Source: Pandoraea sp. ASV26 | GTDB lineage: Bacteria > Pseudomonadota > Gammaproteobacteria > Burkholderiales > Burkholderiaceae | DNA length: 64,000 bases | Assembly: GCF_016428915.1 (NCBI RefSeq) | Contig: NZ_JAELTP010000005.1 | Coordinates: forward strand, 1-64,000 | Direction of reading: 5' to 3' | In this document: piece after piece, positions 1 to 9,018 of the stretch | Layout of the letters: each line of letters opens with the position of its first letter | How positions within the stretch are numbered: position 1 is the first letter of the stretch | Notes under the pieces: model-generated | Database searches by the model: none | What the model was told of the DNA's origin: nothing | Seen by the model: the letters and a program-made list of their open reading frames with translations, nothing else | Translations under genes and position numbers: made by a program

Positions 1-1312
1 GGGCGCCATCATCGCCTCGACCGACAAGGCCGCTGAAGAGGATAGGAACCGTCTGAAAACTGGCTCGCTGACGACGCGCGATATCGAAAACCACGCAGAG
101 TACGACGCCTTCGGTATCAGCCTGGGCGGCGGCTTCAGCACCGGCGGCGGGGAAAACAGCAAGGTCGGCACGGATCATAAGGGAGACGCGCAGACCGGCG
201 CAAAAGCTACACCCGGCAGCGAACTGCCGAAGACGGGGCCGGTGAGCATCGCGCCGCCGGTTGTGGTTGCAGCAGGAGATAGCGCGTCGAGCACGACTCG
301 TAGCGGCATCAGCGCGGGGGTCATCGAGATCACCAACGAGGCGAGTCAACGCGAGAGAACCGGGCAGACGGCGGAAGAGACGGTTGCCGCCGTCAATCGC
401 GATGTTTCCTCAGACAGAGACGGCAGCGGCGCCCTCGCCAATAAATTCGACAAGGAACAAATCGAAACCAGCTTCGAGATCATGCGGACGTTGCAGCGCG
501 AAGTTGGAACGTTTGTGGGGAATCGGGCTAAGGAATTCGAAGCGCTGAAGGAAGCGCGCAAGAACGAGACTGACCCGACGAAGTTGGCTGAGTTGGATCG
601 GCAGCTTGAGGATGCCGCCAAGTGGGCACCCGGTGGACGGTACCGCCAGATCGTCACCGTGATCGCGGCTGCGGCCGGCGGAAACGTGACCGCAGGCACG
701 GGGGAATTCCTTCAGCGTGCCGCTGTGGGCTATTTACAGACCCTTGCGGTCGAGAAGGTTAAAGCGATTGCCGATGAGCTAAATAGCGAAACGGCGCGTG
801 CGGCCTTGCAGGGCATCGTGGGTTGTGCCGGAGCGGCGGCTTCAGGCGGTAACTGTGGCGCGGGGGCGTTGGGGGCATCGGCGAGCGTGGTGCTCAACAA
901 CCTGCTGGACAAGGCGGGCGGGAAGTCAGGTAAAGACCTCAGTGCGGATGAGAAGGAATCGCGCGCGAATCTGGTGACGAGTGTGGTCGCGGGGATTGCT
1001 GCCGCTGCTGGTGGGGGTGATGCCACTACGGCGGCGACGGGCGCGAAGATCGAAGTTGAAAATAACTACCTGAACGAAAAAGAAGCGCGAAATCTCGATA
1101 AAGAGTTGTCGTCGTGCAGAACATTGGGCGGTAATTGCAAGGACGTTGTTGATAAATACATTGAAATCAACAATAAAAACAGTAAGGAATTGGCTGAGGC
1201 GTGTACTGGCGGTGGTGTGGCTTGTGTGACATGGGAGGAGCTTATTCAAGCAAGCACAAACGTTGCGAGGGAAGAGGACGGACTGCAAGTGAGGATAAGT
1301 GAAATACTGTAA
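1..1312 (+). CDS. cdiA: CdiA/filamentous haemagglutinin, 3' part (start outside window)
   Basis: The frame is open from base 2, so the true start lies to the left; the GTG at 242 is only an internal codon. This is the C-terminal part of a very large two-partner-secreted exoprotein that presents a contact-dependent growth-inhibition toxin on the cell surface. The stretch reads as Gly/Ser-rich haemagglutinin-repeat remnant (residues 1-80 of the visible part), an Ala/Gly-rich pretoxin segment with paired cysteines, and then VENNYL at 1055-1072. VENN is the known boundary motif before CdiA toxin domains. Only about 80 residues follow before a TAA at 1310-1312, too few for a usual CdiA-CT of 200-300 residues. 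The same frame reopens straight after the stop (next entry). Family assignment is firm; whether the stop is real or a base-call error cannot be told from the sequence. Confidence 0.8.
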   Translation, partial: GAIIASTDKAAEEDRNRLKTGSLTTRDIENHAEYDAFGISLGGGFSTGGGENSKVGTDHKGDAQTGAKATPGSELPKTGPVSIAPPVVVAAGDSASSTTRSGISAGVIEITNEASQRERTGQTAEETVAAVNRDVSSDRDGSGALANKFDKEQIETSFEIMRTLQREVGTFVGNRAKEFEALKEARKNETDPTKLAELDRQLEDAAKWAPGGRYRQIVTVIAAAAGGNVTAGTGEFLQRAAVGYLQTLAVEKVKAIADELNSETARAALQGIVGCAGAAASGGNCGAGALGASASVVLNNLLDKAGGKSGKDLSADEKESRANLVTSVVAGIAAAAGGGDATTAATGAKIEVENNYLNEKEARNLDKELSSCRTLGGNCKDVVDKYIEINNKNSKELAEACTGGGVACVTWEELIQASTNVAREEDGLQVRISEIL

Positions 1313-1330
1313 GATCCGGCGGCATCTGCG

Positions 1331-1948
1331 TTGATCGAATATCTTAATGGTATGGATCTTAAGTTTCTAAAGGAAAATATATCGACAACGGACAGGGTTC
1401 TTTCGGTTGTCAGCGATCCCACGAGTTGGCCAGTGATTGTTATGGGTGCAAAATCTATTATCACAGGGGCGAGCGGGAAAGAGAAATTGATTGCTGCGGG
1501 TGTCACCGGCGTCGCGAACGCTGCAATCCAATATGGCACCCAGAAGAATTTAAAGCTCTCAGATGTAATTGGAGCCGGTCTCATCGGAGCAATAACAGCA
1601 GGCAAGAGTTTCAACCCAACTGTAAGGTGGAACGCGGTGGGTGGTTATTATTCCGCTGAAATAAAAGGCGACGACCCGTTTATGGCTGGATTGTTAAGCG
1701 CAGCCGGAGCATCCGCAGGCTATGCGGTGGGTAATTTGATCAAAATTCCCATGAGCAACGTTCTAAATCCAGTATCGAAGAATTACGAGTGGGTTCCCAC
1801 GGGGTTTTGGACAATTACGAAGCCAGCACCACAGAGCAGTTTTCCTTCTGCGGCCGGCAATGTTGCCGACTCCGCCGCCTCGATACTATTTAATTTTAAT
1901 TTTGAAAAATATCTGATAAATACAGAGTATTTAAATGAAAAAAAATAG
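1331..1948 (+). pseudogene. Hydrophobic CdiA-CT toxin domain, severed from CdiA by an in-frame stop
   Basis: This lies in the same frame as the preceding gene, continuing directly after TAA 1310-1312. The codons between the stop and this segment read smoothly (DPAASALIEYL), so I infer one ancestral ORF split by a nonsense change. The segment has Gly/Ala-rich hydrophobic stretches (IGAGLIGAITAG, then LLSAAGASAGYAVG), a GYYSAEIKGDDPF motif and a conserved-looking C-terminus. This composition resembles membrane-targeting CdiA-CT domains more than nuclease types, but I do not recognise the exact family. If translated alone it would begin at TTG 1331 or ATG 1352 (codon for Met in MDLKFL), without an obvious ribosome site. 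Its last 14 bases overlap the next gene, the usual toxin-immunity layout. Base composition turns AT-rich towards its 3' end, which fits an exchangeable cassette. Confidence 0.6.
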
Positions 1949-2153
1949 CTCCATTGCAATCATGATTTATTTGTCCGCATCATTTTTTTTGATGCTTTTT
2001 TTTATTAGCATGATTTTTAACATTCTCGGATACTGGATTAGCGGCGGCGATGATATTTTTATGATTGTTAAAAGAAATATTTTTATTTACTTAAAAGTCG
2101 GGTGCGTTGGATTTTTTGTTGGCTTTGCCTTTTGGTTATTTAAAATTCGCTAG
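1935..2153 (+). CDS. Small two-helix membrane protein, candidate CdiI immunity protein
   Basis: A 72-residue protein starting at ATG 1935, inside the end of the toxin-domain frame. It has two hydrophobic segments, roughly residues 7-34 and 48-69, separated by a short polar loop (SGGDD), and a basic C-terminus (FKIR). Its size, overlap with the cdiA-CT frame and strong AT bias, unlike the flanking chromosome, are what is expected for a CdiI gene. Membrane-embedded immunity proteins are known for ionophore-type CdiA toxins, which matches the hydrophobic toxin segment upstream. The immunity role is inferred from position; no family was recognised by sequence. It might also be a plain small membrane protein. 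Confidence 0.55.
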   Translation: MKKNSSIAIMIYLSASFFLMLFFISMIFNILGYWISGGDDIFMIVKRNIFIYLKVGCVGFFVGFAFWLFKIR

Positions 2154-2219
2154 TTATTTCGCTAAAAAATTTCGCAACCCCCGTCATCAACAAAATGGTT
2201 GCCTAATGGCGATAAGTAC

Positions 2220-2513
2220 ATGAAAAAAGTTACCGTCGAAGACGTTGACTTATTCAACCGCTCGGCCGGCGACGCATACAGCGAGCTTTGCAGACGAGAC
2301 TTTCCTCCCACGGAATCCGATGCAAAAAACAGCGACTTTACTCATTTCGTTTCAGCAAAAAGCCTGTCGGATGACGAACACAATGTATTTCTCGTCGAGT
2401 GTGCGGCGCAAGCCAAGCTGATCTATGGATTCGATCAATACCCGAGCAGCATCTGCGAAGTTGCCCTGAGAAGCGCAGGGAATTTCAAAACGCCGTTAGT
2501 TGGCAATCGATAA
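2220..2513 (+). CDS. Hypothetical protein, 97 aa
   Basis: Start chosen at ATG 2220 (MKKVTVEDVD); an in-frame TTG at 2199 would add seven residues. The product is soluble, acidic, with no signal peptide or membrane segment, and contains two cysteines. I do not recognise a family. It sits 66 bases after the putative immunity gene and has more balanced base use than that gene. It may be a second immunity or accessory gene of the CDI locus, or part of an orphan module. The coding call rests on ordinary codon use and a sensible amino-acid composition only. Confidence 0.5.
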   Translation: MKKVTVEDVDLFNRSAGDAYSELCRRDFPPTESDAKNSDFTHFVSAKSLSDDEHNVFLVECAAQAKLIYGFDQYPSSICEVALRSAGNFKTPLVGNR

Positions 2514-2929
2514 GTTCGGGGCTTAGCGCACATCGGAGTATGCGCCCAGTAATGCGACGCTGAACCTCGGCGTCAATGGTGAGGCCAAGAGCGGGCGTAC
2601 TTACGCCACTTCACCCCAGGCACGTTCGCGGGCCAATGAGTAACGCCGCACACGGCAATCGCGGTATGACATGCCCTGGTGTTGCAGGCGTGGTCCGGAA
2701 CCTGCTCGTGACCTATCCGAGAAATTTCGTGCCAAAGAAATCTAGAGGTAATGGCTCTTATCAGAAAAGTACCAAAGCAATCTACGGCCGACACCTGATG
2801 GGTTCGGGAGATTCACCACGTCATCATCGGCATGGCGTCTCAGCCGGAACGACGGCTGAAACGCCAGAGACCACCGCCCAATCCCGACCAAGAGCTCTAA
2901 CGAGCCACCCACGTTAAGTGAGGAATTTG
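2514..2929. other. Stretch without a convincing gene; possible decayed CDI fragment
   Basis: No ORF here has a ribosome site and credible composition. A start-less open frame at 2527-2643 reads like the tail of a secreted repeat protein (...NATLNLGVNGEAKSG...) and ends at TAA 2641. This could be a remnant of a displaced toxin module, which is common downstream of cdiA. The frame at 2576-2917 is Arg/His/Pro-rich and looks spurious. Confidence 0.3.
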
Positions 2930-3244
2930 ATGCACGAGTGCCCGATCCCCGATTCCGTGATGCATGACGACGACGCTGTGGAGATGCTTCGCGTCTGGAC
3001 CGCCGATCAGACGATGTACTGCTCCATGAAAATCGGGATGTATCACGAATCGAAGAAAGTTTCGGAAGAAGCGATCTGGGGAGTGATTCTCGCCGACGTC
3101 GCCCGGCAGGTTTCGACCTCACTGCAACAAACGTTTCCACGCATGGATACCGACTCCCTCGCGCTTGTTCGAGATCACTTCCTGCAGGAACTCAGTGCGC
3201 CTACCGCGATGCCTAACAACGCTGCGTCTCGGCAACATCACTGA
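2930..3244 (+). CDS. DUF5076 domain protein
   Basis: A 104-residue cytoplasmic protein. The start is placed at ATG 2930 because GTGAGGA (2918-2924) lies five bases upstream as a ribosome site; the GTG at 2918 is part of that site. The pattern MLRVWTADQTMYCSMKIGMY ... WGVILADVARQVS is what I associate with DUF5076, a small uncharacterised family of Burkholderiales and other proteobacteria. There are no membrane segments. The last 15 residues, after LSAPTAM, are low-complexity. It stands alone: the upstream neighbour is the CDI region and the downstream gene is convergent. Function unknown. Confidence 0.6.
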   Translation: MHECPIPDSVMHDDDAVEMLRVWTADQTMYCSMKIGMYHESKKVSEEAIWGVILADVARQVSTSLQQTFPRMDTDSLALVRDHFLQELSAPTAMPNNAASRQHH

Positions 3245-3379
3245 CCCTCGACACCCTCATCTCCATCGTCCCAATGGCAAGGAGGCGCCCCCGCAGCCTC
3301 GCGTGCCATCCTCACACGCGACACCGCCCAGCGCCCCCTCTCTTGCGTAAAATCCCTTCTCGTCAGACGATTAATCGCC

Positions 3380-4753
3380 TCACCGCGCCCCCATCCGCGT
3401 CCGTGCGATTAGCAACGTCGTCAGGCTGATCACCGCCCCCACCATCAGATACAGCCCCGGCGCCAGCTTGTTTCCCGTCGCGGCGATCAGCCATGCCACC
3501 GCCAGCGGCGTAAATCCACCGAAGATCGTCGTGCCGAGGTTGTAGCCGACCGCCATGCCCGTTGCGCGCGTGTGCGTCGGGAAGAGCGACGACATCAGTG
3601 CCGGAATCGGCGCGAAGTACACCGCCTTCAACGTGCCGACCCACAGCATCACGACCATCATCGTCGCCAATGACGCATGTGCGTTCATAAACGCAAACGC
3701 CGGATACACCGTACACAGGAACAGCACCCCCGCCACCAGCATGATGCGGATACGCCCGACCTTGTCCGACCAATGGCCGACGAAGGGTGTCAGCGTCATG
3801 ATGACAAAGCCCGTCACCAACGTCGCAATGAAGCCCTGCGACGGCGGTAAGCCAAGCTGTTTCGTCGCGTACGTCGGCATGTACAGGATCATGTAGTTCG
3901 CCGTCGTCGTCAGCACCAGCGCGCCAATACACACCAGCAACCGCGACTTCTGCGTCGCCAACACCTCCCGCACCGGCGATTTACCCACGTCATCGGCCGC
4001 CGCCGCAACCGCCTTCTTCCGCGCGATGTCGTGCTCGAACGCAGGCGTCTCATCCACATACTTCCGGATGTAAAGCCCGATCGGCCCCACCAGCATCCCG
4101 AACAGGAACGGAATACGCCATCCCCACGACTCAAGTTGCGGCTGTGTCAGCGCGCCCGTGAGCACCGCCCCGAACGCAGACGCCAGCAGCGTGCTCGCCC
4201 CCTGACTCGCAAACTGCCAGCTCGACATGAAGCCCGGCCGATTCGGCACATGCTCGACAAGGAATGCCGTCGAGCTACCGAACTCCCCTCCTGCCGAGAA
4301 CCCCTGCATCAGCCGCGACAGGAAAATACCGATCGGTGCCCAAACCCCGATCACGGCATACGTCGGCATGAACGCGATGAGACCCGTGCCCACCGTCATC
4401 ATCGCGATCGACAGCATCAACGACGCGCGACGCCCATGACGATCCGCGTACGCCCCCAGCACAAATGCGCCGAGCGGCCGCGCAAGATACGACAGCGCAA
4501 ACGTCCCAAGCGCCATCAGCAACGACACCGTCTCGTCGTGCGCGGGAAAGAACAGCTTCGAAATCGTCACGGCAAAGTAGCCGTAGACGATCAGGTCGTA
4601 CCATTCGAGCGCGTTGCCAATCGACGTCGCGACAATCAGCTTGTAGACGGGCACCTCCTTACGCACGCCCTCCTTGGCGGCACTGGACGCGCCATTCGTA
4701 AGATCCGTAAGCTCCGTGTGATCCGCCCCGGCGGCGGTTGCAGAACTGTTCAT
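3380..4753 (-). CDS. MFS transporter, metabolite:H+ symporter (MHS) family
   Basis: 457 residues with about 12 membrane segments after a hydrophilic N-terminus of about 35 residues. MHS-family features are visible: GNALEWYDLIVYGYF near residue 46, the MFS loop motif GAYADRHGRR near 99, and RLMQGFSAGGEFG near 147. The family carries citrate, alpha-ketoglutarate, proline/betaine, shikimate and related solutes with protons; the substrate here cannot be read from sequence. The start overlaps the stop of the upstream peptidase gene by four bases (ATGA), so the two are translationally coupled. A peptide- or amide-derived organic acid is a reasonable but unproven substrate. The gene is convergent with the DUF5076 gene. 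Confidence 0.85.
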   Translation of the reverse strand: MNSSATAAGADHTELTDLTNGASSAAKEGVRKEVPVYKLIVATSIGNALEWYDLIVYGYFAVTISKLFFPAHDETVSLLMALGTFALSYLARPLGAFVLGAYADRHGRRASLMLSIAMMTVGTGLIAFMPTYAVIGVWAPIGIFLSRLMQGFSAGGEFGSSTAFLVEHVPNRPGFMSSWQFASQGASTLLASAFGAVLTGALTQPQLESWGWRIPFLFGMLVGPIGLYIRKYVDETPAFEHDIARKKAVAAAADDVGKSPVREVLATQKSRLLVCIGALVLTTTANYMILYMPTYATKQLGLPPSQGFIATLVTGFVIMTLTPFVGHWSDKVGRIRIMLVAGVLFLCTVYPAFAFMNAHASLATMMVVMLWVGTLKAVYFAPIPALMSSLFPTHTRATGMAVGYNLGTTIFGGFTPLAVAWLIAATGNKLAPGLYLMVGAVISLTTLLIARTRMGAR

Positions 4754-6147
4754 CGCGGCTTCCCCTCTCTCAGGTCCACATCCCCCAGATCCCAGAAGAG
4801 CCCCGCCATGATCTGCAACGCCTCACGCGCGACCGATCCGAGCAGATGCTCGTCCGGCGCATGTTGCGAACAGGCCGGGTACGAGTGCGGCACCCACAGC
4901 GTCGGCAGGCCGAGGACGTCGGCAAACACATCATTCGGCAACGTGCCGCCAAGATTCGGCAGCAGCACCGGCGGCTTGCCGGTCGTCTCACGCATCGACG
5001 CCAACGCCCACAACACCCACGGGTCTTCCGGATCGAGACGTGTCGCCATCACCCCGCGCTCGACCTCGACCTCGACCATCGGGAACCCATGCGCGTCCAG
5101 ATGCGCCCGAACGATCTCGCCCAGCCGCTCCCAGTCCGTGCCGACCACGAAACGGATCTGCATGTGCGCGTAGGCATACGGCGGAATCGCGTTGACAGGC
5201 TTCTCCGGATTGCCCGTCTTGAACGCCAGCACCTCGATGTTGTTCCAGCCGATCACGCGCTCCGTCGGCGTGAGCCCCGGCTCGCCATAGTCGACGTCGA
5301 CTTCGGGATCGTTCGGCCCACCGCCCACCTCCAGCCCGGCGAGCGCGCGACGCACCGATACCGGCAACGCCGGCGGACGCAGCCCCTCTACAAGAATCTT
5401 GCCGTTGCCGTCGACCATCGACGCAATCGCATTCGCCAGCACAACACCCGGATTGCGCAACAGCCCGCCCCAGTTGCCCGAGTGATGACCGCCGTCGCGC
5501 AGGTTCAGACTGAGTTTGAAATTGACGAGACCGCGCGAACCGAGGAACACCGTCGGACGCTCTGCGGCCAGTCGCGGCCCGTCGGACGCGATCAGCACGT
5601 CGGCACGCAACTCGTCACGCAGTTGCTCGCAAATCGCGTGCAGACCCGGCGAGCCCATCTCTTCGCCCATCTCCACGATCATCTTCACGTTGTATCCGAG
5701 CTTGCCGCCACGCAACGCCAGCACCTGCGCCAGCGCCGCCAGATTGATCGTGTGCTGGCCCTTGTTATCGGCAGTGCCGCGTCCGTACCAGCGATCGCCC
5801 TCCACCACGATCTCCCACGGCTTCAGCCCGTCACGCCACTGCGCGTCGTAGCCTCGCACCACATCGCCGTGTCCGTAGGTGAGGACCGTCAGCGCGTCGT
5901 CGCTTTCGTGACGTTGCGCGATAAGGAACGGCCCGCCACCCGGCACCGGATTGGGCACGATGCGCGATGTGAAACCGAGCGCTGCAAGCGACGGGACCAT
6001 TTCGTCGGCGAGATAGGCGTGCAGCACATCGCCGCTGTCCGCCTCCTGACTCTCGGTCTTGTAGGCAACGCGACGGTTGAGGGTGTCGAGGAACGCGCCC
6101 GAATCGTAATGGGCGGTGGCTTGGGTAATCGCTGCGCTACGTGTCAC
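4750..6147 (-). CDS. M20 family metallopeptidase
   Basis: Zinc-dependent exopeptidase or amidase of the ArgE/DapE/CPG2 clan. Visible motifs are YGHGDVV (first metal His and nearby Asp), RGTADNKGQ (bridging Asp), EMGEEMGSPGL (general-base Glu pair), a central dimerisation lid with a GGHHSGNWGG segment, and a C-terminal HAPDEH with the last metal His. The start is set at GTG 6147 because GGAG lies eight bases upstream. An in-frame start at 6231 would add 28 residues of non-conserved, Arg-rich sequence. It has no signal peptide, so it is cytoplasmic. It is the first gene of a two-gene operon with the MHS transporter and is divergent from a LysR regulator, which suggests an inducible uptake-and-hydrolysis pathway. 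Substrate unknown. Confidence 0.85.
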   Translation of the reverse strand: MTRSAAITQATAHYDSGAFLDTLNRRVAYKTESQEADSGDVLHAYLADEMVPSLAALGFTSRIVPNPVPGGGPFLIAQRHESDDALTVLTYGHGDVVRGYDAQWRDGLKPWEIVVEGDRWYGRGTADNKGQHTINLAALAQVLALRGGKLGYNVKMIVEMGEEMGSPGLHAICEQLRDELRADVLIASDGPRLAAERPTVFLGSRGLVNFKLSLNLRDGGHHSGNWGGLLRNPGVVLANAIASMVDGNGKILVEGLRPPALPVSVRRALAGLEVGGGPNDPEVDVDYGEPGLTPTERVIGWNNIEVLAFKTGNPEKPVNAIPPYAYAHMQIRFVVGTDWERLGEIVRAHLDAHGFPMVEVEVERGVMATRLDPEDPWVLWALASMRETTGKPPVLLPNLGGTLPNDVFADVLGLPTLWVPHSYPACSQHAPDEHLLGSVAREALQIMAGLFWDLGDVDLREGKPR

Positions 6148-6244
6148 TGCTGGTCTCCAGATGGCTTGTGAGGGCACGGCGGCCTTGTCTCGCACATCAC
6201 TGCGACGCGTGTCGGTAGCACGCTGCGGCACAACCGTTCAGGCC

Positions 6245-6273
6245 ATTCTAGGAGTGGGTATTTTTGACAACAA
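6245..6273 (-). promoter_or_regulatory. Candidate promoter of the M20-MHS operon
   Basis: On the minus strand, TTGTTG (6273-6268) is followed after 17 bases by TAGAAT (6250-6245). It lies in the only AT-rich patch of the divergent intergenic region, about 100 bases before the peptidase start, where a LysR-type regulator would be expected to bind. The -35 match is weak. Confidence 0.35.
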
Positions 6274-6377
6274 TGATAATATTTCGAAGGTTTCTTTGCC
6301 GTTTCGGCAAAGCAAAAATCAGAGTCAATATCGCAGCGAACTGCCCCGCCCAGCCCTCTTCATCCGGTCCCACGCCC

Positions 6378-7295
6378 ATGCAAACGCACGCGCTACGTTA
6401 CTTCCTCGAAGTCGCCCGCACCGGCTCGCTAAGTCGCGCCTCGGAGCGCCTGCATGTGGCGGTCTCGGCCCTGAGTCGTCAGATCGCGAAGTTGGAGGAG
6501 GACCTCGGCACGCCGCTGTTCGAACGTCGGCCGCGCGGCATGGTGTTGAGCGAAGCCGGTGAGTTGCTCGCCGATCATGCGCGTCGCGTGCTGCTCGATG
6601 CGGAGCGCGTCACGTCGGAAATTCGTGGGCTCACGGAAGTCGGACGCGCAACGATTCGCGTCGCCAGCGCCGAGGGGGTTGCTCGCGATTTCCTGCCGCA
6701 GGTCTTCGCGCGCTTTCGCGAAACGTATCCGGGCGCGCACTTTCTGCTCGACGTCGTCTCGCCGTTCGACGCCACCGTGCGTGTGCGCGATGGCGAAGCC
6801 GATATCGCCGTGTGCTTCAGCGTGGCGCCGGAAAAAGGCGTGCAGGTCGTTCACACGCAGCCAGCGCCGATCTATGCCCTGATGGCGAAGAGGCACCCGC
6901 TCGCCAAACGACGCGACATCGCCCTGGCCGACCTGCTGCCCTACCCGCTGGCGCTATCCAACGCAGGTGTGACCATCCGACAGATGTTCGACCTCTGCTG
7001 CACGCTCGAGGGCCTGCTGTTCGAACCGGTGTTCGTGAGCAACTATCACGCCGCACTGCACAGCTTCGTGCGCTCAGGCAACGCCGTGACGCTCACCGGT
7101 CTGCTCACGGTGCGCAGTCGCCTGTCCCCCGAAGGGCTCGTCGCCATTCCCATTCGGAATCCCGCCCTGCACCAGCGCTCGCTGCAAGTGCAGACGATGG
7201 CCGGGCGCACCCTGCCCGCTCCCGTCGAAGCCTTTCTCGGCTTGCTGATCGACGCCATTCGTGCGCCCGAAATTCTCGACAAACCGTTTGCCTGA
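6378..7295 (+). CDS. LysR-type transcriptional regulator
   Basis: 305 residues from ATG 6378 (MQTHALRYFLEVARTGSLSR). This start gives the canonical LysR N-terminus; in-frame sequence back to 6264 is non-conserved. The winged helix-turn-helix occupies residues 1-60 (ASERLHVAVSALSRQIAKLE, then LFERRPRG), and a periplasmic-binding-like effector domain covers about 90-295. The gene is divergent from the M20 peptidase-MHS operon with a 230-bp spacer, the standard arrangement for a LysR protein controlling its neighbour. A small organic acid or peptide-derived co-inducer is likely but not identifiable. Confidence 0.85.
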   Translation: MQTHALRYFLEVARTGSLSRASERLHVAVSALSRQIAKLEEDLGTPLFERRPRGMVLSEAGELLADHARRVLLDAERVTSEIRGLTEVGRATIRVASAEGVARDFLPQVFARFRETYPGAHFLLDVVSPFDATVRVRDGEADIAVCFSVAPEKGVQVVHTQPAPIYALMAKRHPLAKRRDIALADLLPYPLALSNAGVTIRQMFDLCCTLEGLLFEPVFVSNYHAALHSFVRSGNAVTLTGLLTVRSRLSPEGLVAIPIRNPALHQRSLQVQTMAGRTLPAPVEAFLGLLIDAIRAPEILDKPFA

Positions 7296-7329
7296 CGGGG
7301 TAGGCGCCCTTGAGCGCCCTGGGGTCTCC

Positions 7330-7389
7330 CGCCACTCATCGCCACTCCTCGCCAATCACCGCCACCCCCGGCCACTCCCCGCGAATCCG
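7330..7389. repeat. Degenerate 10-bp tandem repeat
   Basis: The gap between convergent genes holds five or six imperfect 10-bp units related to CGCCACTCNT, grading into CGCGAATCCG. Both strands lack a significant ORF here. It may be simple slippage; there is no clear function. Confidence 0.5.
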
Positions 7390-7404
7390 CGCAAACCATC
7401 GCGG

Positions 7405-8859
7405 CTAATTCGCCGGCGGCGGCGGTGTCGCAGCAACGGCCTGTGCCTGCCCATCGCCATCGTCGGTAGCCAACTGCTCCCGGTCGGTCAACTGCGCGAA
7501 GATCCACGCCGAGCAGCAGGTGATGACGCCAACGCAAGCAAACGTCGCCCGGAACGCCGGTAACGCCCCTACCCCCGCACTTTCGCCGAACGCGCCGGTG
7601 AATGTCACCAGCAGCGCGCCCCCGACGGTCAGACCGAAGCTCATCGCGAGCATCTGCACCAGCGAGAACAGACTATTGCCACCGCTCGCGTCGTCCGGAT
7701 TCAGATCCTTGAGCGTCAGTGTGTTCATCGCCGTGAACTGAATCGAATTGATGCCACCGAGAATGCCCAACTGGACGATCAGCAGTGGCACCGGATAGTT
7801 GGGGGTAACGAGCGCGAAGCTCGCGATCACACCCCCGGCAAGGATCGTGTTCCACACCAGCACCGGCCGGTAGCCGTAACGCAAGACCAGATGCGTCGCC
7901 AGGCTTTTGGCGAAGATCCCGGTGATCGTGATCGGCAACATCAGCAGCCCTGCCTCGAACGCGGTGTAGCCAAGGCTCACCTGCAACAACAGCGGCACGA
8001 GATAGGGCACCGCCGCGATTCCGATCCGCGCAAAGAGATTGCCCAGCAACCCCACACTGAACGTGTGCACACGGAACATCGCCAGCGAGAACAACGGCTG
8101 CGGTGTCCGGTTCGCGTATAGCCCGTAGGCGACAAAGCCGGCAAACCCCACCACGAGCAACACCAGCATGAGCGCGTGCGCCCCCGCCATATCCGCGTGC
8201 CGGTCGAGCGCCAGCGAAGTCGCCACCATGCCGACCGAGAGCAGCAGATACCCCTTGATGTCGAACGATGTCTGGTGCGGCGCGCGCGCATTGATCAGGA
8301 AGAAGTGCGCCGCCACGCAACCCGCTACCCCGACCGGCACGTTGATCAGGAACACCCAATGCCACGACGCCACCTTGACCAGCCACCCGCCCAGCGTCGG
8401 GCCGATCAACGGACCGATCATGCCCGGCACGGCAACGAAGGCCAACGCCTGCAAATACTGCTCGCGAGGGAACGTGCGCAACACCGCCAGCCGTCCTACC
8501 GGCAGCAGCATCGCCCCGCCGAACCCCTGCACCACACGCCACCAGACCAACGCGTCGAGCGTGCTGGAATAGGCGCACATCGCTGAGCCGATGGAGAAGA
8601 TCGTCAAGGCGCTTGAGAACACAACGCGCGTGCCCAGCCGGTCCGCCAGCCATCCCGACAGCGGTATCGTCACGGCCATGGTCAGCGCATAGGCGATGAC
8701 CACCGCCTGCATGTGCAGCGGCGACTGACCGAGATCGTGTGCCATGGCCGGCAGCGCCGTATTGACGATCGTCGAGTCCAGCGTCTGCATGAAGAAGCCG
8801 ACGGACACCACGAGGAGCATCGCTTTCTGCCGCCACGCGGCCGGATTGGGTGAAGTCAT
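7405..8859 (-). CDS. mdtD: MdtD-like multidrug efflux transporter, MFS DHA2 family
   Basis: About 484 residues with 13-14 membrane segments. It matches the E. coli MdtD pattern through most of its length: GFFMQTLDSTIVNTALPAMA near the start, SGWLADRLGTR (motif A), GAMLLPVGRLAVL, PREQYLQAL, ASWHWVFLINVPVG (motif C region), and SSMNTLTLKDL replaced here by AMNTLTLKDLNPDD. The start is ATG 8859; a TTG at 8871 is an alternative and neither has a strong ribosome site. DHA2 proteins expel drugs in exchange for protons. In E. coli mdtD lies in the mdtABC-baeSR operon; here no RND partner or two-component gene is next to it, so the role may differ. The C-terminal tail is Pro/Ala-rich. Confidence 0.8.
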   Translation of the reverse strand: MTSPNPAAWRQKAMLLVVSVGFFMQTLDSTIVNTALPAMAHDLGQSPLHMQAVVIAYALTMAVTIPLSGWLADRLGTRVVFSSALTIFSIGSAMCAYSSTLDALVWWRVVQGFGGAMLLPVGRLAVLRTFPREQYLQALAFVAVPGMIGPLIGPTLGGWLVKVASWHWVFLINVPVGVAGCVAAHFFLINARAPHQTSFDIKGYLLLSVGMVATSLALDRHADMAGAHALMLVLLVVGFAGFVAYGLYANRTPQPLFSLAMFRVHTFSVGLLGNLFARIGIAAVPYLVPLLLQVSLGYTAFEAGLLMLPITITGIFAKSLATHLVLRYGYRPVLVWNTILAGGVIASFALVTPNYPVPLLIVQLGILGGINSIQFTAMNTLTLKDLNPDDASGGNSLFSLVQMLAMSFGLTVGGALLVTFTGAFGESAGVGALPAFRATFACVGVITCCSAWIFAQLTDREQLATDDGDGQAQAVAATPPPPAN

Positions 8860-9018
8860 GTCGATGAGCAATGAACGGTCTTGGGCGCGCGCGTCTGCCG
8901 TGGATGAAACGGTATCCGGTCAGGCAGACGTCTCGCGAAATCATACCGGCGATAAATGAAGCCATGTCGTAATGCGACGTCGATTACCGATATCAAACCC
9001 TATCCGCCGCCCAAATGC

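Noticed and set aside
2576-2917. 113-codon ORF between the CDI region and DUF5076
   Set aside because: Arg/His/Thr/Pro-rich, no ribosome site, composition unlike real proteins here.
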